Shown: positions 34,170 through 46,550, counted from the first letter of the stretch. The stretch is 64,000 nt of DNA from Piscicola geometra (GCA_943735955.1 OX030956.1:8466105-8530104), one strand, 5' to 3'. Notes: a model not told the origin generated them from the sequence alone. Program-made: numbers and translations.

Positions 34170-35260
34170 TGATCTTTGGTGATGGGTATTGTCGTATTTC
34201 GTGTTTTATCTGATTGAGTATGGGTACTATAAGGAGTTTCAATTGTCTGCTGGTGTGTGATGTGTTTTTTGCACTCATCTTGCGTATGATAGTATCTTCG
34301 TTGTGTTTTTTATGGATGTGTAGGATGAGGGAGTTGTTGTGTATTGTGTAGGTCCTAATGTAAAAGAGGAATTGTCTTGCAAGGTCATCTTTATTATTGA
34401 TTACACTAATGGAAGCTGTGATTGAGACTAACCTTTTTCATAAGAATAGGGGTTGTCCTGTGTGAAGCTGTATTTTTGTCTTATCGTTTTTTATTAATAG
34501 GTAAAAGAAGTAATTGTCCTGGGTGTCGTTTGGTCTTCTGATTTGTAGCCTATAGGTTTTGTAGTCTTAGACTGTATGTTCTTAGCCTCTGTGGTTTGAA
34601 TGGGTTAATTCTTGTTAGTGGGTTGTGTCTATATATCTATTGTAAATTAGGGTTTGTATTTATTAATTATATGCTTGTCTAAGGTTTGTAGGTAGATGTT
34701 TGCGAGTGCTGGGTGGTGCTGATGCCCATGGCACAGCCATTAGCTTGTTGGTAGCTAGTATTTTGAAATTGGAAGAAGTTATTATTGAGTATTGAGTTTA
34801 GTACGTCTATTATGAGTGGGTCTGAGTGGTTGGGGTGTGGATTGATGGAAAGAGTACGTTTAATTGTGGTTATTTTGTTTACAAAATCTTAGCATAACTT
34901 CTTTTAACCTTGTAGGTCTCATCAACCATTCTTATGTCAGAAAATCTTCTCAGCAGATTTATCTGATCGGTTGTTGTCCATGTGATTATAAAAATCTTGT
35001 GGTTTCGTTTGGAGACTGGCTTTGTAAATGATCAGCTATTAGTGTGAGATTCGCGCCGTTAGATAACATCAATAGTGTCTGTTTCTCTAAAAATCTTTTT
35101 GGTCGTCTTTCTGAGCTATAAATTGAAAATTCTTGATTTCCATGTGGATGGTTATGAAGCCAATTTTTTTCCGGATTAAATAGCTTTGAGCTTCTTTGTC
35201 ATAAGCTACATATATGGACATCTTGCATCCACCACGCTTATTAATATTCATTTTAATTCA
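34170..35260 (-). repeat. Transposon-derived segment, repeated in window
   Basis: 34550-35160 matches 43110-43735 in the same orientation (GTATGTTCTTAGCCTCTGTG.. AAAATCTTTTTGGTCGTCTT) at high identity. 34190-34510 matches 36760-37095. Shared segments flank MULE and unknown-ORF remnants, so these are parts of one or two repeat families rather than unique sequence. Confidence 0.75.
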
Positions 35261-37583
35261 TCATTATTAACATAATTGAAGCTTGAATTTTTTCATTACG
35301 AACTAGATGAGAATTCAATCGACAAAAATCATTAAAGGATTTTTCTATAGTTTCAATATTTTCATATCTGTTATTTAAAATATTTTCAATTTTTCCTAAA
35401 TAGTCCTGGTAAGAATAACATTCCCACATTGGCTTTATAGAACTCTAACTCTTTCGGAGAGCCTGCTCCGTGGGACCTGAGCCACCATTTCATATCTTGT
35501 ATCGCGTGCTTTATGCACAGGATAGAGGGTATTTACGGAAAGTTATTTTTAAACCCATTACGTATATTTGTTTCATTATCTGTTACAAAAATAAGATTAA
35601 CTGCTTTTTCGAATTCTGGTATTTCTTCTTTTATCATTTGAAAAATAATGAATGGGCTTTTTGTAATTTCCTTTCATGTATCATAAATGCCAACGGTAAA
35701 GAAGGCGATGACACGAATTTGTTTGATCTAAACGTCAAAACTAAATCTCTGAGTTTATACCTGCAAGGATGTTATGGACTGGAGCAGAGCGAGTGTCCAT
35801 TAACATCTCAGCAGAGGGGCAGGACATGTCTCTAATGTATCTCTCCATTTGTCGCTCCATCCTGTTCCCTCCATTAGAGAGCTTACTATGTGAGGCAATA
35901 AATTTAAATTGTTATTATAAGATATTAGAGCTTCGTGAACTGCATCTTTTTTCAGAGGCTGTCCAAATACTTCTTCTTTCATTGTGGTAATACTTTCAGG
36001 ATGCTTTTGAATTTCCGCAATCTTCTTTACAGCATGCTGGAATGCTGGTGCCTCTATTATGGAATTAACGAATTGATTCAATAAAAGAAAAAAATATGAT
36101 AGAAAAAGTATTCCAATCCTTACCATCTCGAGATTGGAGAGGTTTTGATAGTTCCCATAAACAAGGGTCATCCAAGGCCCTGTGAGAACTTTCCCAACCA
36201 AACCAAGGACCTGCAGTTGCACCATTGTCCTTGGTTCGTTGAGTCCCTCCCACAGGGCCTTGGTCTCATCATTCTTGGTGTAACTGCTGATACGAAAAAA
36301 TGACAAATGGTTTAAAATAAGTTCAGTAAATTTATGTAATTATTAAACAAAGAATCTTAAAGTATACTTGATAAGGAATCCATGTAACAATTCTCTGTGC
36401 TGGATGGCGACGCCTGCCATGTGGAAAAGGAGGTGCAGGCGGTTGCCGACGTATCGTAGAAAGATCCCTGGAACGACTTTGTTTGCTGTCAGATAGGCCC
36501 TGAACGCTCCTGGTTCACCTTTAAAGCTGTGTCTGAGAGAGAAAAAAAAATCTAACTCTGGGACATTTATAAATCAATATACAAATCATTTCAATCATTG
36601 GAACTTAATAGATATATAAAGATAGTTATAATCACCTGAGTTTTGATAAGTTGTACAGGAAAGAAACTGCTGTGCCATCCTTGTCTGTGAATCATTGAAT
36701 ACCTGTGAATTGATCAAAAACGGCAAGCCGTTTTCTGGAATCACCAGCAATGGTTGAGGGTGGGTGCTATGAGGGATCTGAATTTTCTGCTGGTGTGTGA
36801 TGATGTGTGTTTCTTGTATTCCTCACTGGTCTTGCGAATGATTACTTCTTTGTTAGGTTTGTTGTGTGTGTGTAGATTCTGAAGTAATGTGGTGATGAGG
36901 GAGTTGTTGGAGCGTATTGTGTGGGTCCTAATGTCTAGAAGAAATTGTCGTGTGAGGTTTTTTATAGTGTCATCGTTTTTGTGGTTGATTATTGATATTG
37001 AATCTGTGATTGTGGACAATCCCTTCTCGTAGGATAAGGGATTGTCCTGGGTGAAATTGTATTTCTGTCTTATTGTTTTTATATTGGATTGGAATACTTT
37101 TTCTATCATATTTTTTGATATATTGAGTAGGATTCAGCTGTGTCATTGGTGATTGTGTCTTCTGGTTTTTAGTTGGTGGGTTTAGGTGGTCTTGGGCTGT
37201 ATGATTTTGTTCTGGATTGGTTGAATGAGCTGCGTCTGTGTGATGTGTCCTGTGATGGTGTGTGTGAGTGATGGTGGGTGTGGTTGGGTGGTGATTGTAA
37301 CAGAGTTCGTCTTTGGTTTGGTTGTGAATTAATGGTAGTCGGGTAGACAGGGGTATGCCTCGGTGTGTATTGGTGAGTGTGTGCTGGGTGAGGGGTCTGG
37401 TCTTGGAACAGCGTACGGGCTCTTTGAAGCTGGTGAAGGATGTTGGTGAGCTGATCTGCTGCTTGATGGGGTCAGGTCGATCGACTCGAGGGTTGTCTCT
37501 GTCGACAGGTCCATTCTGTGAGTGTTAAAAGAATAGTGCTCGTTATTATCACATTTTGAGGATAACTAACAAAATAAAATGTT

Positions 37584-37829
37584 TTAAAATATAATGACTA
37601 ATTGATTATTCACCTTTAATATTTTAATCTTTTTTAGATTATACAAATCTTGTGGTTTCGTTTGGAGACCCTGGCTATGTAATTGACCAGCTGTTAGTGT
37701 GGGATTCGCGCCGTTAGATAGCATCAGTAGGATTTGCATTAGAATTGTCGATACCTTGACTGCATCTGTTCCAGGCCTCGAAGAGTTTTCCTTGCAATGA
37801 TTCATGGTCTGCGGACTGCTGCCTTCCAC
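37584..37829 (-). pseudogene. MULE transposase N-terminal fragment
   Basis: Reads LLMLSNGANPTLTAGQLHSQ then GLQTKPQDLYNLKK, a helix-turn-helix-like block. The same block occurs at 43553-43786 (LLMLSNGANPTLIADHLQSQ) and is typical of the region upstream of the core in animal MULE transposases. It lies in the large gap of the TGPW-family gene. Confidence 0.5.
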
Positions 37830-37877
37830 ACAGTGCCTTCCATCCAGGTGCTGCGGAAGTAGTTCAAGTACACTCGT

Positions 37878-38162
37878 TCATTTGAGTTCCTTTATCTCAT
37901 CGAACAATGACGGGATCTCCCTCTCTGGGATCAACGGAAGGCGAACAAGAGAGTACAGTCGGTGATTGCTAATATAGGCGCCTCTCAGCCCAAATTCTTT
38001 GATCTTCCGCCAAAGTGCCTGCCCGAAGTGGAAATGATAACCCTTAATAGCCACATTAGGAAAAACGCCTCTGAGGGCTTTCCAGAGGCTGACCTCAAAG
38101 TCAACTACAAAGGTCTCCAATCGTTGGGTGTGGTCGACCAAGTCGCACACTTTCTGCAGCAC
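37878..38162 (-). pseudogene. MULE transposase core fragment
   Basis: Reads VVDFEVSLWKALRGVFPNVA then IKGYHFHFGQALWRKIKEFG, the MULE catalytic block with DFE as one acidic position and the FHFxQALWR signature. Upstream is an intron-like acceptor. The preceding MULE exon is probably 39285-39440, with the TGPW-family ORFs between them, so the two genes are interleaved on one strand. Confidence 0.8.
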
Positions 38163-39284
38163 CTGTGGAATAACAATATAAGTAGGGTTTGAAATCGATT
38201 AACGCAAAATTTGTTAAAATGAAATTATTATTGTATTTTTGTAGAAAATGTTTCAAGTTGAAATTACACGTGATTTCTGAAGGAAAACTCAGCTATAAAT
38301 GAGTTTTCGCTTAAATTATAACTTTAAAAACTCGTCTTTCTGCTTCGGCATTCTGAGCATTCTTCCCAACCACTGCATCCCACTCCATGGCTTGCTTTCT
38401 GTCAGGCTCAGGAAGGCAGATTAATACAGACATAGTGGCAATAACCCCGATGTCCATGCCATCCTCGCGAACTGCCCCGATCTCTTCTTTTTAGTTGTCG
38501 GCGGGATAAGATTCATCTTGTCTTTTAGGTCATTTCGTAGGCACTGGAGGGTTCTCAGGACGTCTGACATGCCAGAGCTCAACGATGTTACTCCATTTGA
38601 CATCATCTGATGTGAGGCTTGGAGTTCCCCACTCAGCTTCGCATAATGAGCCCCTATCTTCGCCTCGGAGATTTTTGAGTCCTCTATCTGGTAACGTTTA
38701 AGTGAATTTAATAGTCCAATTCGATCTGCCTCAAGAGGCACGAATGGTTGGATTATTGATTCTAAAGGAATCAATCCCGTAGAGGGGGGACTGGGCGTAG
38801 GTTTGGTAAATTGCGAGAGGGTTTATTGGTTTTTACTGGAGGGGCTTTCCCTGCAACCGGCCCAGACCGACTGGGAAGGGGTACCTCTTCTGCCAGCTCA
38901 TAAGACTCCAAGTCTCTAGGTGACCACTTCGCTTTGAGAAACAGATCTGAAGATTCTTGATCCATAGATAATTGGAGAAATGTAACAGTTGTTGAAGTCA
39001 ACACGCGTGCCCCCTTAAATGCACCCTCCTCTTAGTCTTTTACAATTTCGTTTCTCAATGTTAAAACATTTTTAATAGATCAAATGCAATTATAATAGGG
39101 GAGAAAGTGATGAAATAACTCAGATTGAGTTGTATAAACCATTTCGCTGATTGGGATGTCGTTAAACGGTTTGTAACAAACAACCATAATACCATTTAAA
39201 AATTACTAGTTAATAAACTTCGCTAATTAAATCAAATATTATAAAAAAAGACGAAATTAGAACAAATCCTATTGCCATTTACCT

Positions 39285-39440
39285 CATGAAAGAGTGGATA
39301 GTGAAGAGTTGCACAAATGGTATCCTGACGACCTTAAAGGTGCCGTCCAAATACCAGGTCTTGCTCTTCTTGAGCCTCTCGAGGTTGCAGTCAGTGGCAA
39401 ATAGGTAGTGGACCTTGTTACTCACTGCCACATACTGTTA
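39285..39440 (-). pseudogene. MULE transposase exon (first catalytic Asp)
   Basis: Reads LFATDCNLERLKKSKTWYLD then GTFKVVRIPFVQLFTIHSFM, ending at a GTAAAT donor. WYLDGTFK is the first catalytic-Asp block of MULE transposases. Confidence 0.8.
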
Positions 39441-40359
39441 GAGAGTCGATCTTTATCTTTTGTATGTTCTTTTCTTTCAATGGTGAAGTGAGAGTCTGTC
39501 TGAGTTCTCATTTACCCTAAAGGCTTGGAATGGTCCGCTGTTTGGTATTGTAGGCTGGTGAATGCAGTTGGTGAGCTGATCTGCAGTTCGATTGAAGTAA
39601 TTGTTTGGTGCTCGTTCTATTCAAATTAATTGTGGCGACCGGTTTCGGCAGATGCCTTTCTCAAGCCTTAGAATATGAATGTGCGGAAAAGACTTCTCAT
39701 AGATCTTGAATGGTTTTTATAAACTTTTTGGGTATGGAATAGTATATATTGGAAGTCTATATTGATAATGTATGTATATTCATTATAGTCGTCCTAAGAT
39801 GACTTTAATATTTTTCATTGCTAATCATCGAACAACGCTGAAGAGAATGGTAATGCCTTTTCTATTGCGAACTTTATCAGCTTCCATGGCGCTGACAATA
39901 TTTTCGTTCACCGTCGTCGAGCATTTCTGGTCATGAAATTCAATAATCCATTAGGCATCTTGTAACTCCGTACGTGCGTCTCACTTGATTCATGCTCTAT
40001 AGCCTTTTCTATAAGTTTTTTTCAATTGTTGACACCACCAGACCTGAACTCATCATTTATAATTGTCAACATTTTACAATAAAAACACTGCGTACTGACA
40101 GTCTAGGAATTCAATTCAATCCAGTTGAATTGATCGTACCACGAGAGCTGAAACAAACGATTCTGGTTTGGGATCAGAGAGTGGGTTTGGGGAAGAGACG
40201 AGTTTTTTTATGAATAGGAAAAAAATAATTTTGTATAAAACATCTGACAACTAGTTTTTGCATCCAATATTGAAGTTTGTGAGAAAGTGTTTTTAAAAAA
40301 GTAACTTTTCGATTCGCTCGTTTCACTAATTTCAATATTTTATGCAAAAGTTAGTTTTT

Positions 40360-40560
40360 TCAGATGTTTTGTACAGCATTTAAAAAAAAGACGAGTTTTA
40401 TGATTCTTAGGAGAAAAAAGAAATGGAAATAGCATCCTTTCATGCTTGTTCCAGGAAAGACTGTCTTAAGGGCCTTCCATAAGGCTGCTTCAAAGTCCAC
40501 CACTACTGTTTCTAGCTGAAGGATTGGTCTTAGCAGCTCACGCACCTTCTGAAGCACCTA
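40360..40560 (-). pseudogene. MULE transposase core, truncated
   Basis: Reads LQKVRELLRPILQLETVVVD, FEAALWKALKTVFPGTSMKG and CYFHF, then loses similarity before QALWR. Separate copy from 37878-38162. Confidence 0.75.
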
Positions 40561-41037
40561 TATAGAGTTTTAAAAGTGCCATCAAAATACCAAGTTTTTG
40601 CTTTAAAAACCAAAATTAATAGTCTTTCAAGTTGCTAATTTGAAGCAAATACTATTTTTTTTGTGTGTGCTATTTTTCTGTAGAACGTTTGGTTGTAGGG
40701 TTTTTTTGAAAGAAATAGAAGTAGAAGAGAAGAGAAGAGATCAGTTTTTCGGCGCCGTATTGGCCGTCATGTGCTCATGAAAAAAGGAAGTGTGTGGGAG
40801 GGTAAGAGAATTTTTAATGATGGAGGAGACGCCCCAGGGGTTTGCCAACCTCAAAGGCGTTGATTGGTTTTTTTGTTGTTAAATGATCGGTGTGTTTGAT
40901 GGCTTGTTGAATTTGTGTATTGGGGTATGGAGAAGGAGGGTGTTTTGTATTGGGGTGGTGGCTAATGATATGTTTACGGATGATGTTGTTAATGTGTCCT
41001 GTAAGGTCAAATATTTGTGGGTCTACTTGAGAGGGAC

Positions 41038-43110
41038 CTATTGAGCAAGCGTTTGGGATTGTAAAGGGGTGTTTGTTGATGGGTGGGATGGGATTGTGTC
41101 AGAATATGAAATGAGGAAGAGTTTCCTTTTTACGGTATGGTAGAAATATTCGTGGATGGATGTTTTTTGTAGAGGTTTTGATGGAATGAAAAAGTACCCA
41201 AGTGAATGTAGAGAGTATGTATGGGTGGAGAGTGGGTAAGAGGATAGGTTAAGTACTGCATTAGTGGTGTTTGAGTCTGAGAAAAAACTTATAGGGGGAA
41301 GTTTCGGTATAAAAATGTTTTGGGGAGTAGAATGAGTAGTGGGGAGTGTGGAAATGTTTGGGTGGATGTCGGTGGGGGTGGGTTGGTGCAGATGAGTGAG
41401 GTAAGTTTGTATGGTATGTGTGGAGTCAATTTGTAGGGTATGTATGGTGTGTAGGTGCGCTCCAGGATTCAAGGTTCTGGGGTTTGTGAGTTTTTTGAAC
41501 GCATCTTGTTGATTATTTTAGTAAAGGTGTCCATAATTTTATGTATGTCAGTTAATTGGTTTTGGGAGGTAGTCGTGAGGGTTTGTGTAATGGGATGTGC
41601 GGAAGAGTCAGTGAAGAGGGTGGAAATGGTGTATGGGTAGTTAGTGTATGTGTCTTTAAGGATTTTGCAATAATGACTTTAGGATAGTGAGAAGTCTCCA
41701 TTTTATAATTAATTAGGGATTTGTGTATGTTATTCCAAGGGTGCTTTCTGGATTCGGTAAGGGTAGTGTGGGTGTCGGTGTGCGTGAACTTAGGTGGGTT
41801 AATGTTGTTGAAGCGAATGCGATTGAAATATGGAGACAAGAGAGAGTTTATTAACGAGAAGGCTTCCTTATATATGGTACGAGGGACAAAGGTTATCAAG
41901 TACGTTAGTCCTAGAAGTGCCAGTGCATGAGCGCGTGCGAAGGTTCGTGCTTATATGTGGACCGCTATAATGTAGGCCACTACATTGTATTGCGTGTTCG
42001 TTTTTCTTTTGGGAAAAGGATTTGTTGGAGGCAGTTTTTTATTTTCCGGGGCTGGTCCCATTGTGTTTTGGTGATGAATGTGGATGCTATTGTTGGGAAT
42101 GGTTTTGAGTTGGTGATGAGGGCTGCTAATGATTTGGGGAAATGATGGATGAGTGTACGTCCTATTTGTGCGATGATGGTGGGAGAAGATGTGCTATTGG
42201 TGCTCATGAGAGGAAGTATTGATTTTTGGGTTGTAAGTTATGGTGTGGTTGTTAGGTGGGAGTAGAGGCTCCAGGGGGGAAGGTGGGAGGTTCGTCATTC
42301 CGGGGAGTGTTTGTTGTGCTTGTGGTGTGGTTGATAGGTGGAGGTAGATGGATAAGAGAGGTGGGTGAGAGGATATAAGGAGAGGGTATATGAAGAGGGA
42401 TATACGGAGTTTTTTGGTGTAGAAGTATCTAGAGGAGTTGATTGTAGCGCGGTTGGTTGCATAGGAGTAGGTTGTAGTGGAGTTGGTGTGTAATTGGCGT
42501 TCAGGTTGTGAGAGGAAAAAGGGAGATTTATGTTTTGGTGGGAGTCGATTGAGATGGAAGTGTAGGGGGAGTCCGAAAATGAGAAAGGGTCGATCCATTC
42601 TTCGAAGATTTTACGCGGGTTAACTTTGCACTTTTGAAGATATTTATATAGGTTTTGAACTTGAATGTTTAAATTAAGATATGCCACATTCCCAGAGACT
42701 AAAAGGTTCCAGAATGAACCAGTCACTTTAATATAATTTATTGTTAGGCATGATAACATGTAAATTACGGTTTTATTTTCTAGATCTTTTTTCACTAATT
42801 TTAATCTCTTATTAAGTTTACTTGATTTATTAAGTATTTCTAAGAAATCATTATGATGATACATTATTTCAGCTGCAGTTCTAAACGAGCCGTTAAACTT
42901 ATTGTCTTTATAATTACCGACATTTTTCGGAACAGTTATCCCCCCACATATCTTTCAGCCCCAGATGGTCCCCCGCTGGTCCAAATGCACATGAGGTTAT
43001 TCTCACCACTCTTTCCACCACCGTTACGGTTTTGCACCCAAACTTCATACTGGAAATTGGATTTTGTCCTAGTGGCCAACTTTCTTCTGCCAGACCCACT
43101 TCCTATTTTC
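41038..43110 (-). pseudogene. Second TGPW-family member with Thr/Pro-rich tail
   Basis: Minus-strand reading from about 42935: NKFNGSFRTAAEIMYHHNDF, LEILNK, then LSCLTINYIKVTGSFWNLLV, SGN, NIQVQNLYKYLQKCKVNPRK, IFEEW. This parallels the 35.8-39.0 kb gene (FHMAGVAIQH; VLTGPWMTLVYGN; AVKKIAEIQKHPESI) in motif order and spacing but is very divergent. Downstream are long Thr/Pro/His/Ser-rich readings (42598-41038) with several frame changes; the opposite strand is GT-rich. Whether the tail is coding is unclear. Upstream (43099-42914) reads VVRITSCAFGPAGDHLGLKD. Confidence 0.5.
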
Positions 43111-43552
43111 TTAGGTTATAGGTTTTTTAGTCTCGGACTGTATGTTCTTAGCCTCTGTGGATTGAATGGGCTAATTCTTGTTAGTGAGTTGCGTCTATAT
43201 ATCTATTGTAAATTATGGGGTGGTATTTATTAATTATATGTTTGTCTAAGGTTTGTAGGTAGATGTTTGCGAGTGCTGGGTGGTGCTGATGCCCATGGCA
43301 CAGCCGTTAGCTTGTTGGTAGCTAGTATTTTGAAATTGGAAGAAGTTATTATTGAGTATTGCGTTTAGAAGGCCTTTTATGATTGGGTCTGGGCGGTTGG
43401 GGTGTCGATTGATGGAAAGAGTACGTTTAATTGTGGTTATTTTGTTTACAAAATCTTAGCATAACTTCTTCTAACATTGTAGGTCTCATCAACCATTCTT
43501 ATGTCAGAAAATCTTTTCAGCAGATTTATCTGATCGGTTGTTGTTCATGTGA

Positions 43553-43786
43553 TTATAAAAATCTTGTGGTTTTTTGGAGACTCTGGCTTTGTAAATGATC
43601 AGCTATTAGTGTGGGATTCGCGCCGTTAGATAGCATCAATAGTGTCTGTTTCTCTAACAATCTTTTTGGTCGTCTTTCTGAGCTATAAATTGAAAATTCT
43701 TGATTTCCATGTGGATGGTTATGAAGCAATTTTTTTTCCGGATTACATAGATACGAACTGGATGATAATTCAATCGACAAAATCAT
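43553..43786 (-). pseudogene. MULE transposase N-terminal fragment, copy 2
   Basis: Shares LLMLSNGANPTLIADHLQSQ with the 37.6-37.8 kb fragment. Surrounding 43.1-43.8 kb matches 34.5-35.3 kb at the DNA level. Confidence 0.5.
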
Positions 43787-43956
43787 TTATGGATTTTTCT
43801 ATTGTTTCAATATTTTCATATCTGTTGTTTAAAATATTCTCAATTTTTCTTAAGAGGAAAATGATAACGAATTTGCGTCGATGCTTCAATGAAAAATAAA
43901 TGGAAAAACGCTATTATGAATAAGTGGATTCATGTCCATTGTATTTATCGAATCAA

Positions 43957-44660
43957 GTAAATGTCAGAAATTTAATTCAAATAAATGTCAGAAATTTAAT
44001 TCAAATAAATGTCAGAAATTTAATTCAAATAAATGTCAGAAATTTAATTCAAATAAATGTCAGAAATTTAATTCAAATAAATGTCAGAAATTTAATTCAA
44101 ATAAATGTCAGAAATTTAATTCAAATAAATGTCAGAAATTTAATTCAAATAAATGTCAGAAATTTAATTCAAATAAATGTCAGAAATTTAATTCAAATAA
44201 ATGTCAGAAATTTAATTCAAATAAATGTCAGAAATTTAATTCAAATAAATGTCAGAAATTTAATTCAAATAAATGTCAGAAATTTAATTCAAATAAATGT
44301 CAGAAATTTAATTCAAATAAATGTCAGAAATTTAATTCAAATAAATGTCAGAAATTTAATTCAAATAAATGTCAGAAATTTAATTCAAATAAATGTCAGA
44401 AATTTAATTCAAATAAATGTCAGAAATTTAATTCAAATAAATGTCAGAAATTTAATTCAAATAAATGTCAGAAATTTAATTCAAATAAATGTCAGAAATT
44501 TAATTCAAATAAATGTCAGAAATTTAATTCAAATAAATGTCAGAAATTTAATTCAAATAAATGTCAGAAATTTAATTCAAATAAATGTCAGAAATTTAAT
44601 TCAAATAAATGTCAGAAATTTAATTCAAATAAATGTCAGAAATAAAATACAAATAAATGT
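43957..44660. repeat. 24-bp minisatellite, near-perfect
   Basis: About 29 copies of a 24-bp unit (AAATGTCAGAAA + TTTAATTCAAAT) with almost no variation until the last two. Open in two forward frames through composition only. Confidence 0.97.
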
Positions 44661-44754
44661 CAGAAATTGACTTTGAAACTGGGTAGTGCTGTGGAAGCAG
44701 TGGACAGGTTCTAAAAAGTGAAACTGAAGGGAAAAATGACAACGGAAGGATACT

Positions 44755-44930
44755 CAAATGCACGAAACCAAAACAAAAGGATACTCAAAAAAGGTAGAAG
44801 CTAAGGGAGAATGAACGAAACAAAAACAAATGGATATACCTTTTTGAGTATCCTTTTGTTTTTGTTTCGTCCATTCTTCTTTAGTTTCTACCTTTTGAGT
44901 ATCCTTTTGTTTTTGTTTTGTCCCTTCCGC
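44755..44930. repeat. Perfectible hairpin with doubled arms
   Basis: Each arm contains the block AAACAAAAGGATACTCAAAA + GGTAGAAGCTAAGG.GAATG and half of a second copy. The right arm from 44838 is the reverse complement. A short foldback structure of about 175 bp. Confidence 0.85.
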
Positions 44931-45179
44931 CTTAGTACAAACTAAAGTGTGAAAGGTCCATAAATTCCAGAACGGTAATTGAGAAGCTGGCTAGCGAATA
45001 TGTCCCATGTCTCATACCAATCCCAAGCCTCCCAAAGCATACCTTCAACAGGTTTTCTGCCTCCGGATACGAGAGAGTTTACCTTCCCTTATAAAAGTGC
45101 AATTTGCAGGGACTAAGAGACCTTCTTGATTTAATAAAAAAATTAACAAATAAAAAGGTAGGTTAGATTTTCCGGCTTT

Positions 45180-46550
45180 TCAATTAATGCCAGCCTTCAA
45201 GGTCATTATTGGTACGAACACATCCGCGATATACCGATATGTTCTCTACCGACCAGAGGCTGCTGCTAAGCCAATTAGTAAAAATGTAAGAAAAATGATT
45301 TTGAAGTAAAAGTTTCTGCTCTTTGGCGCAGTTCTAAAAAAGAGGAGAAGATCTGATCGGCAGGAAGTGAAGAAAAAGCAAAAGTTTTCCGCAAAAGAGA
45401 ATAAGTTTAACTTTTTTCAAGATAGTCAGATGTGAGGCCAGTCTTTTGGGCGTTCCTCCACAAAGCCTGACAAAAATGAAAGACACAACCCTTAAATACG
45501 GCCAGAGGAAAGACTTGTCGAAAAGCAACCCAGAGCCCAGCTTCAAAGTCAATACAATAGTGTGTACTCTCTTCTGGGTCAGCAAGGAATTCATTTTTTC
45601 TCAAACCTGTGGGATACATTTAAATAAGACTCTTAAACATAAACATAGATAATGTTCCATAAGTCGTGCTCAACCCCAAATCCTTGATTTTCCGCCAAAG
45701 GGCCTGTCCAAAGTGGAAATAACACCCTTTAATTTTTAGATTAGGGAAAACCTCTCTGATTGCCTTCCAGAGGCCGACCTCAAAGTCCGAAACAAATGTT
45801 GCAAGTTGAAGAGCGGGTCGGAGCAGTTGGCACACCTTCTGTAGCACCTTTGAAATAACAATATGAGCTTTAAGTACAATAACTCGATAAGTTAGTTATG
45901 AATAAACTCTCTTATTCACCACTTTATAATCTTTTGATTTCCTTTTGTCATCAAGACGTATACAAGTGGCGCCTGTTTGACTGAGTCATCAAACCTGAAA
46001 TGGTTTAAAAAAAATAATATTTGAAATCAAGTCAATTAAATGGAATATTATAAGAGAAAAATAAAATAAAATCATATCATATCGACACATACCTCAGGAA
46101 GTGCCGTGAATGGTGAAAAGTTGCTTAAATGGCATCTTGACGACCTTGAATGTGCCGTCAAGATACCATGTCTTGCATCTCGTAAGCCTCTTGAGGTTGC
46201 AGTCAGTGGCAAATAGGTAGTGGACCTTTTACCCACTCGGTAGAACGGCTCTTTGATTACTCTCCTGAAAAAGCCTTCATCGACCTGAATAAATTAAAAT
46301 CATTGTAAAAAACATCCTTTGAGATTATTTAAATGTAAGAATAATCTTACTTCAAAAGGAGTTGAGACTGGCTCATTTGGGAAAATCTTCTTTCGGTGCT
46401 AGCAAGCAATCTGGCTGAGATTCGTCGAGCTAATCACTGCTCCTGTTGGCTGCTCCCCCAAAGGGGACTTCTGCTTCGCATCTCGGACGATGATCAGGGC
46501 AGTGTCCAAGAGCCGTTCCTGCGCAGCCATCTTAATCTGGATTATTTAAA
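45180..46550 (-). pseudogene. MULE transposase, most complete copy
   Basis: Minus-strand exons in order: MAAQERLLDTALIIVRDAKQ to VSTPFE (about 46533-46357, one in-frame TAG); VDEGFFRRVIKEPFYRVGK (46286 on); LFATDCNLKRLTRCKTWYLD, GTFKVVKMPF.QLFTIHG (46220-46095); FDDSVKQAPLVYVLM (near 45990); VLQKVCQLLRPALQLATFVS, DFEVGLWKAIREVFP, CYFHFGQALWRKI (45847-45660), partly repeated in a second version at 45619-45407; and VRTNNDLEGWH (near 45220). The DGTFK, DFE and RTNNDLEGWH blocks are the MULE core in correct order with GT-AG introns. Stops and frame changes show inactivity. Confidence 0.85.

Larger units (their letters stand above)
35800..39004 (-). pseudogene. Unknown mobile-element-type protein with coiled coil (TGPW family)
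   Basis: Spliced minus-strand gene. The N-terminal part (39004-38340) reads MDQESSDLFLKAKWSPRDLE, a Pro-rich linker, a probable coiled coil (LKRYQIEDSKISEAKIGAHY.. LQCLRNDLKDKM) and, after a frame change, REDGMDIGVIATMSVLICLP. After a gap holding MULE debris come exons 36684-36636, 36532-36368, 36286-36124 and about 36051-35800, joining in phase at GT-AG sites: LYNLSKL.HSFKGEPGAFRA, YVGNRLHLLFHMAGVAIQHR, VLGLVGKVLTGPWMTLVYGN, LEM, AVKKIAEIQKHPESI. Similar uncharacterised multicopy proteins are known to me from invertebrate genomes, but I cannot name a domain. Two frameshifts (near 38780 and 38475) suggest it is dead. A second, divergent member lies at 41.0-43.1 kb. Confidence 0.6.

Noticed and set aside
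43924..44670. 248-codon Asn-Leu-Ile-Gln-rich ORF
   Set aside because: Generated by the near-perfect 24-bp repeat; two overlapping frames are equally open.
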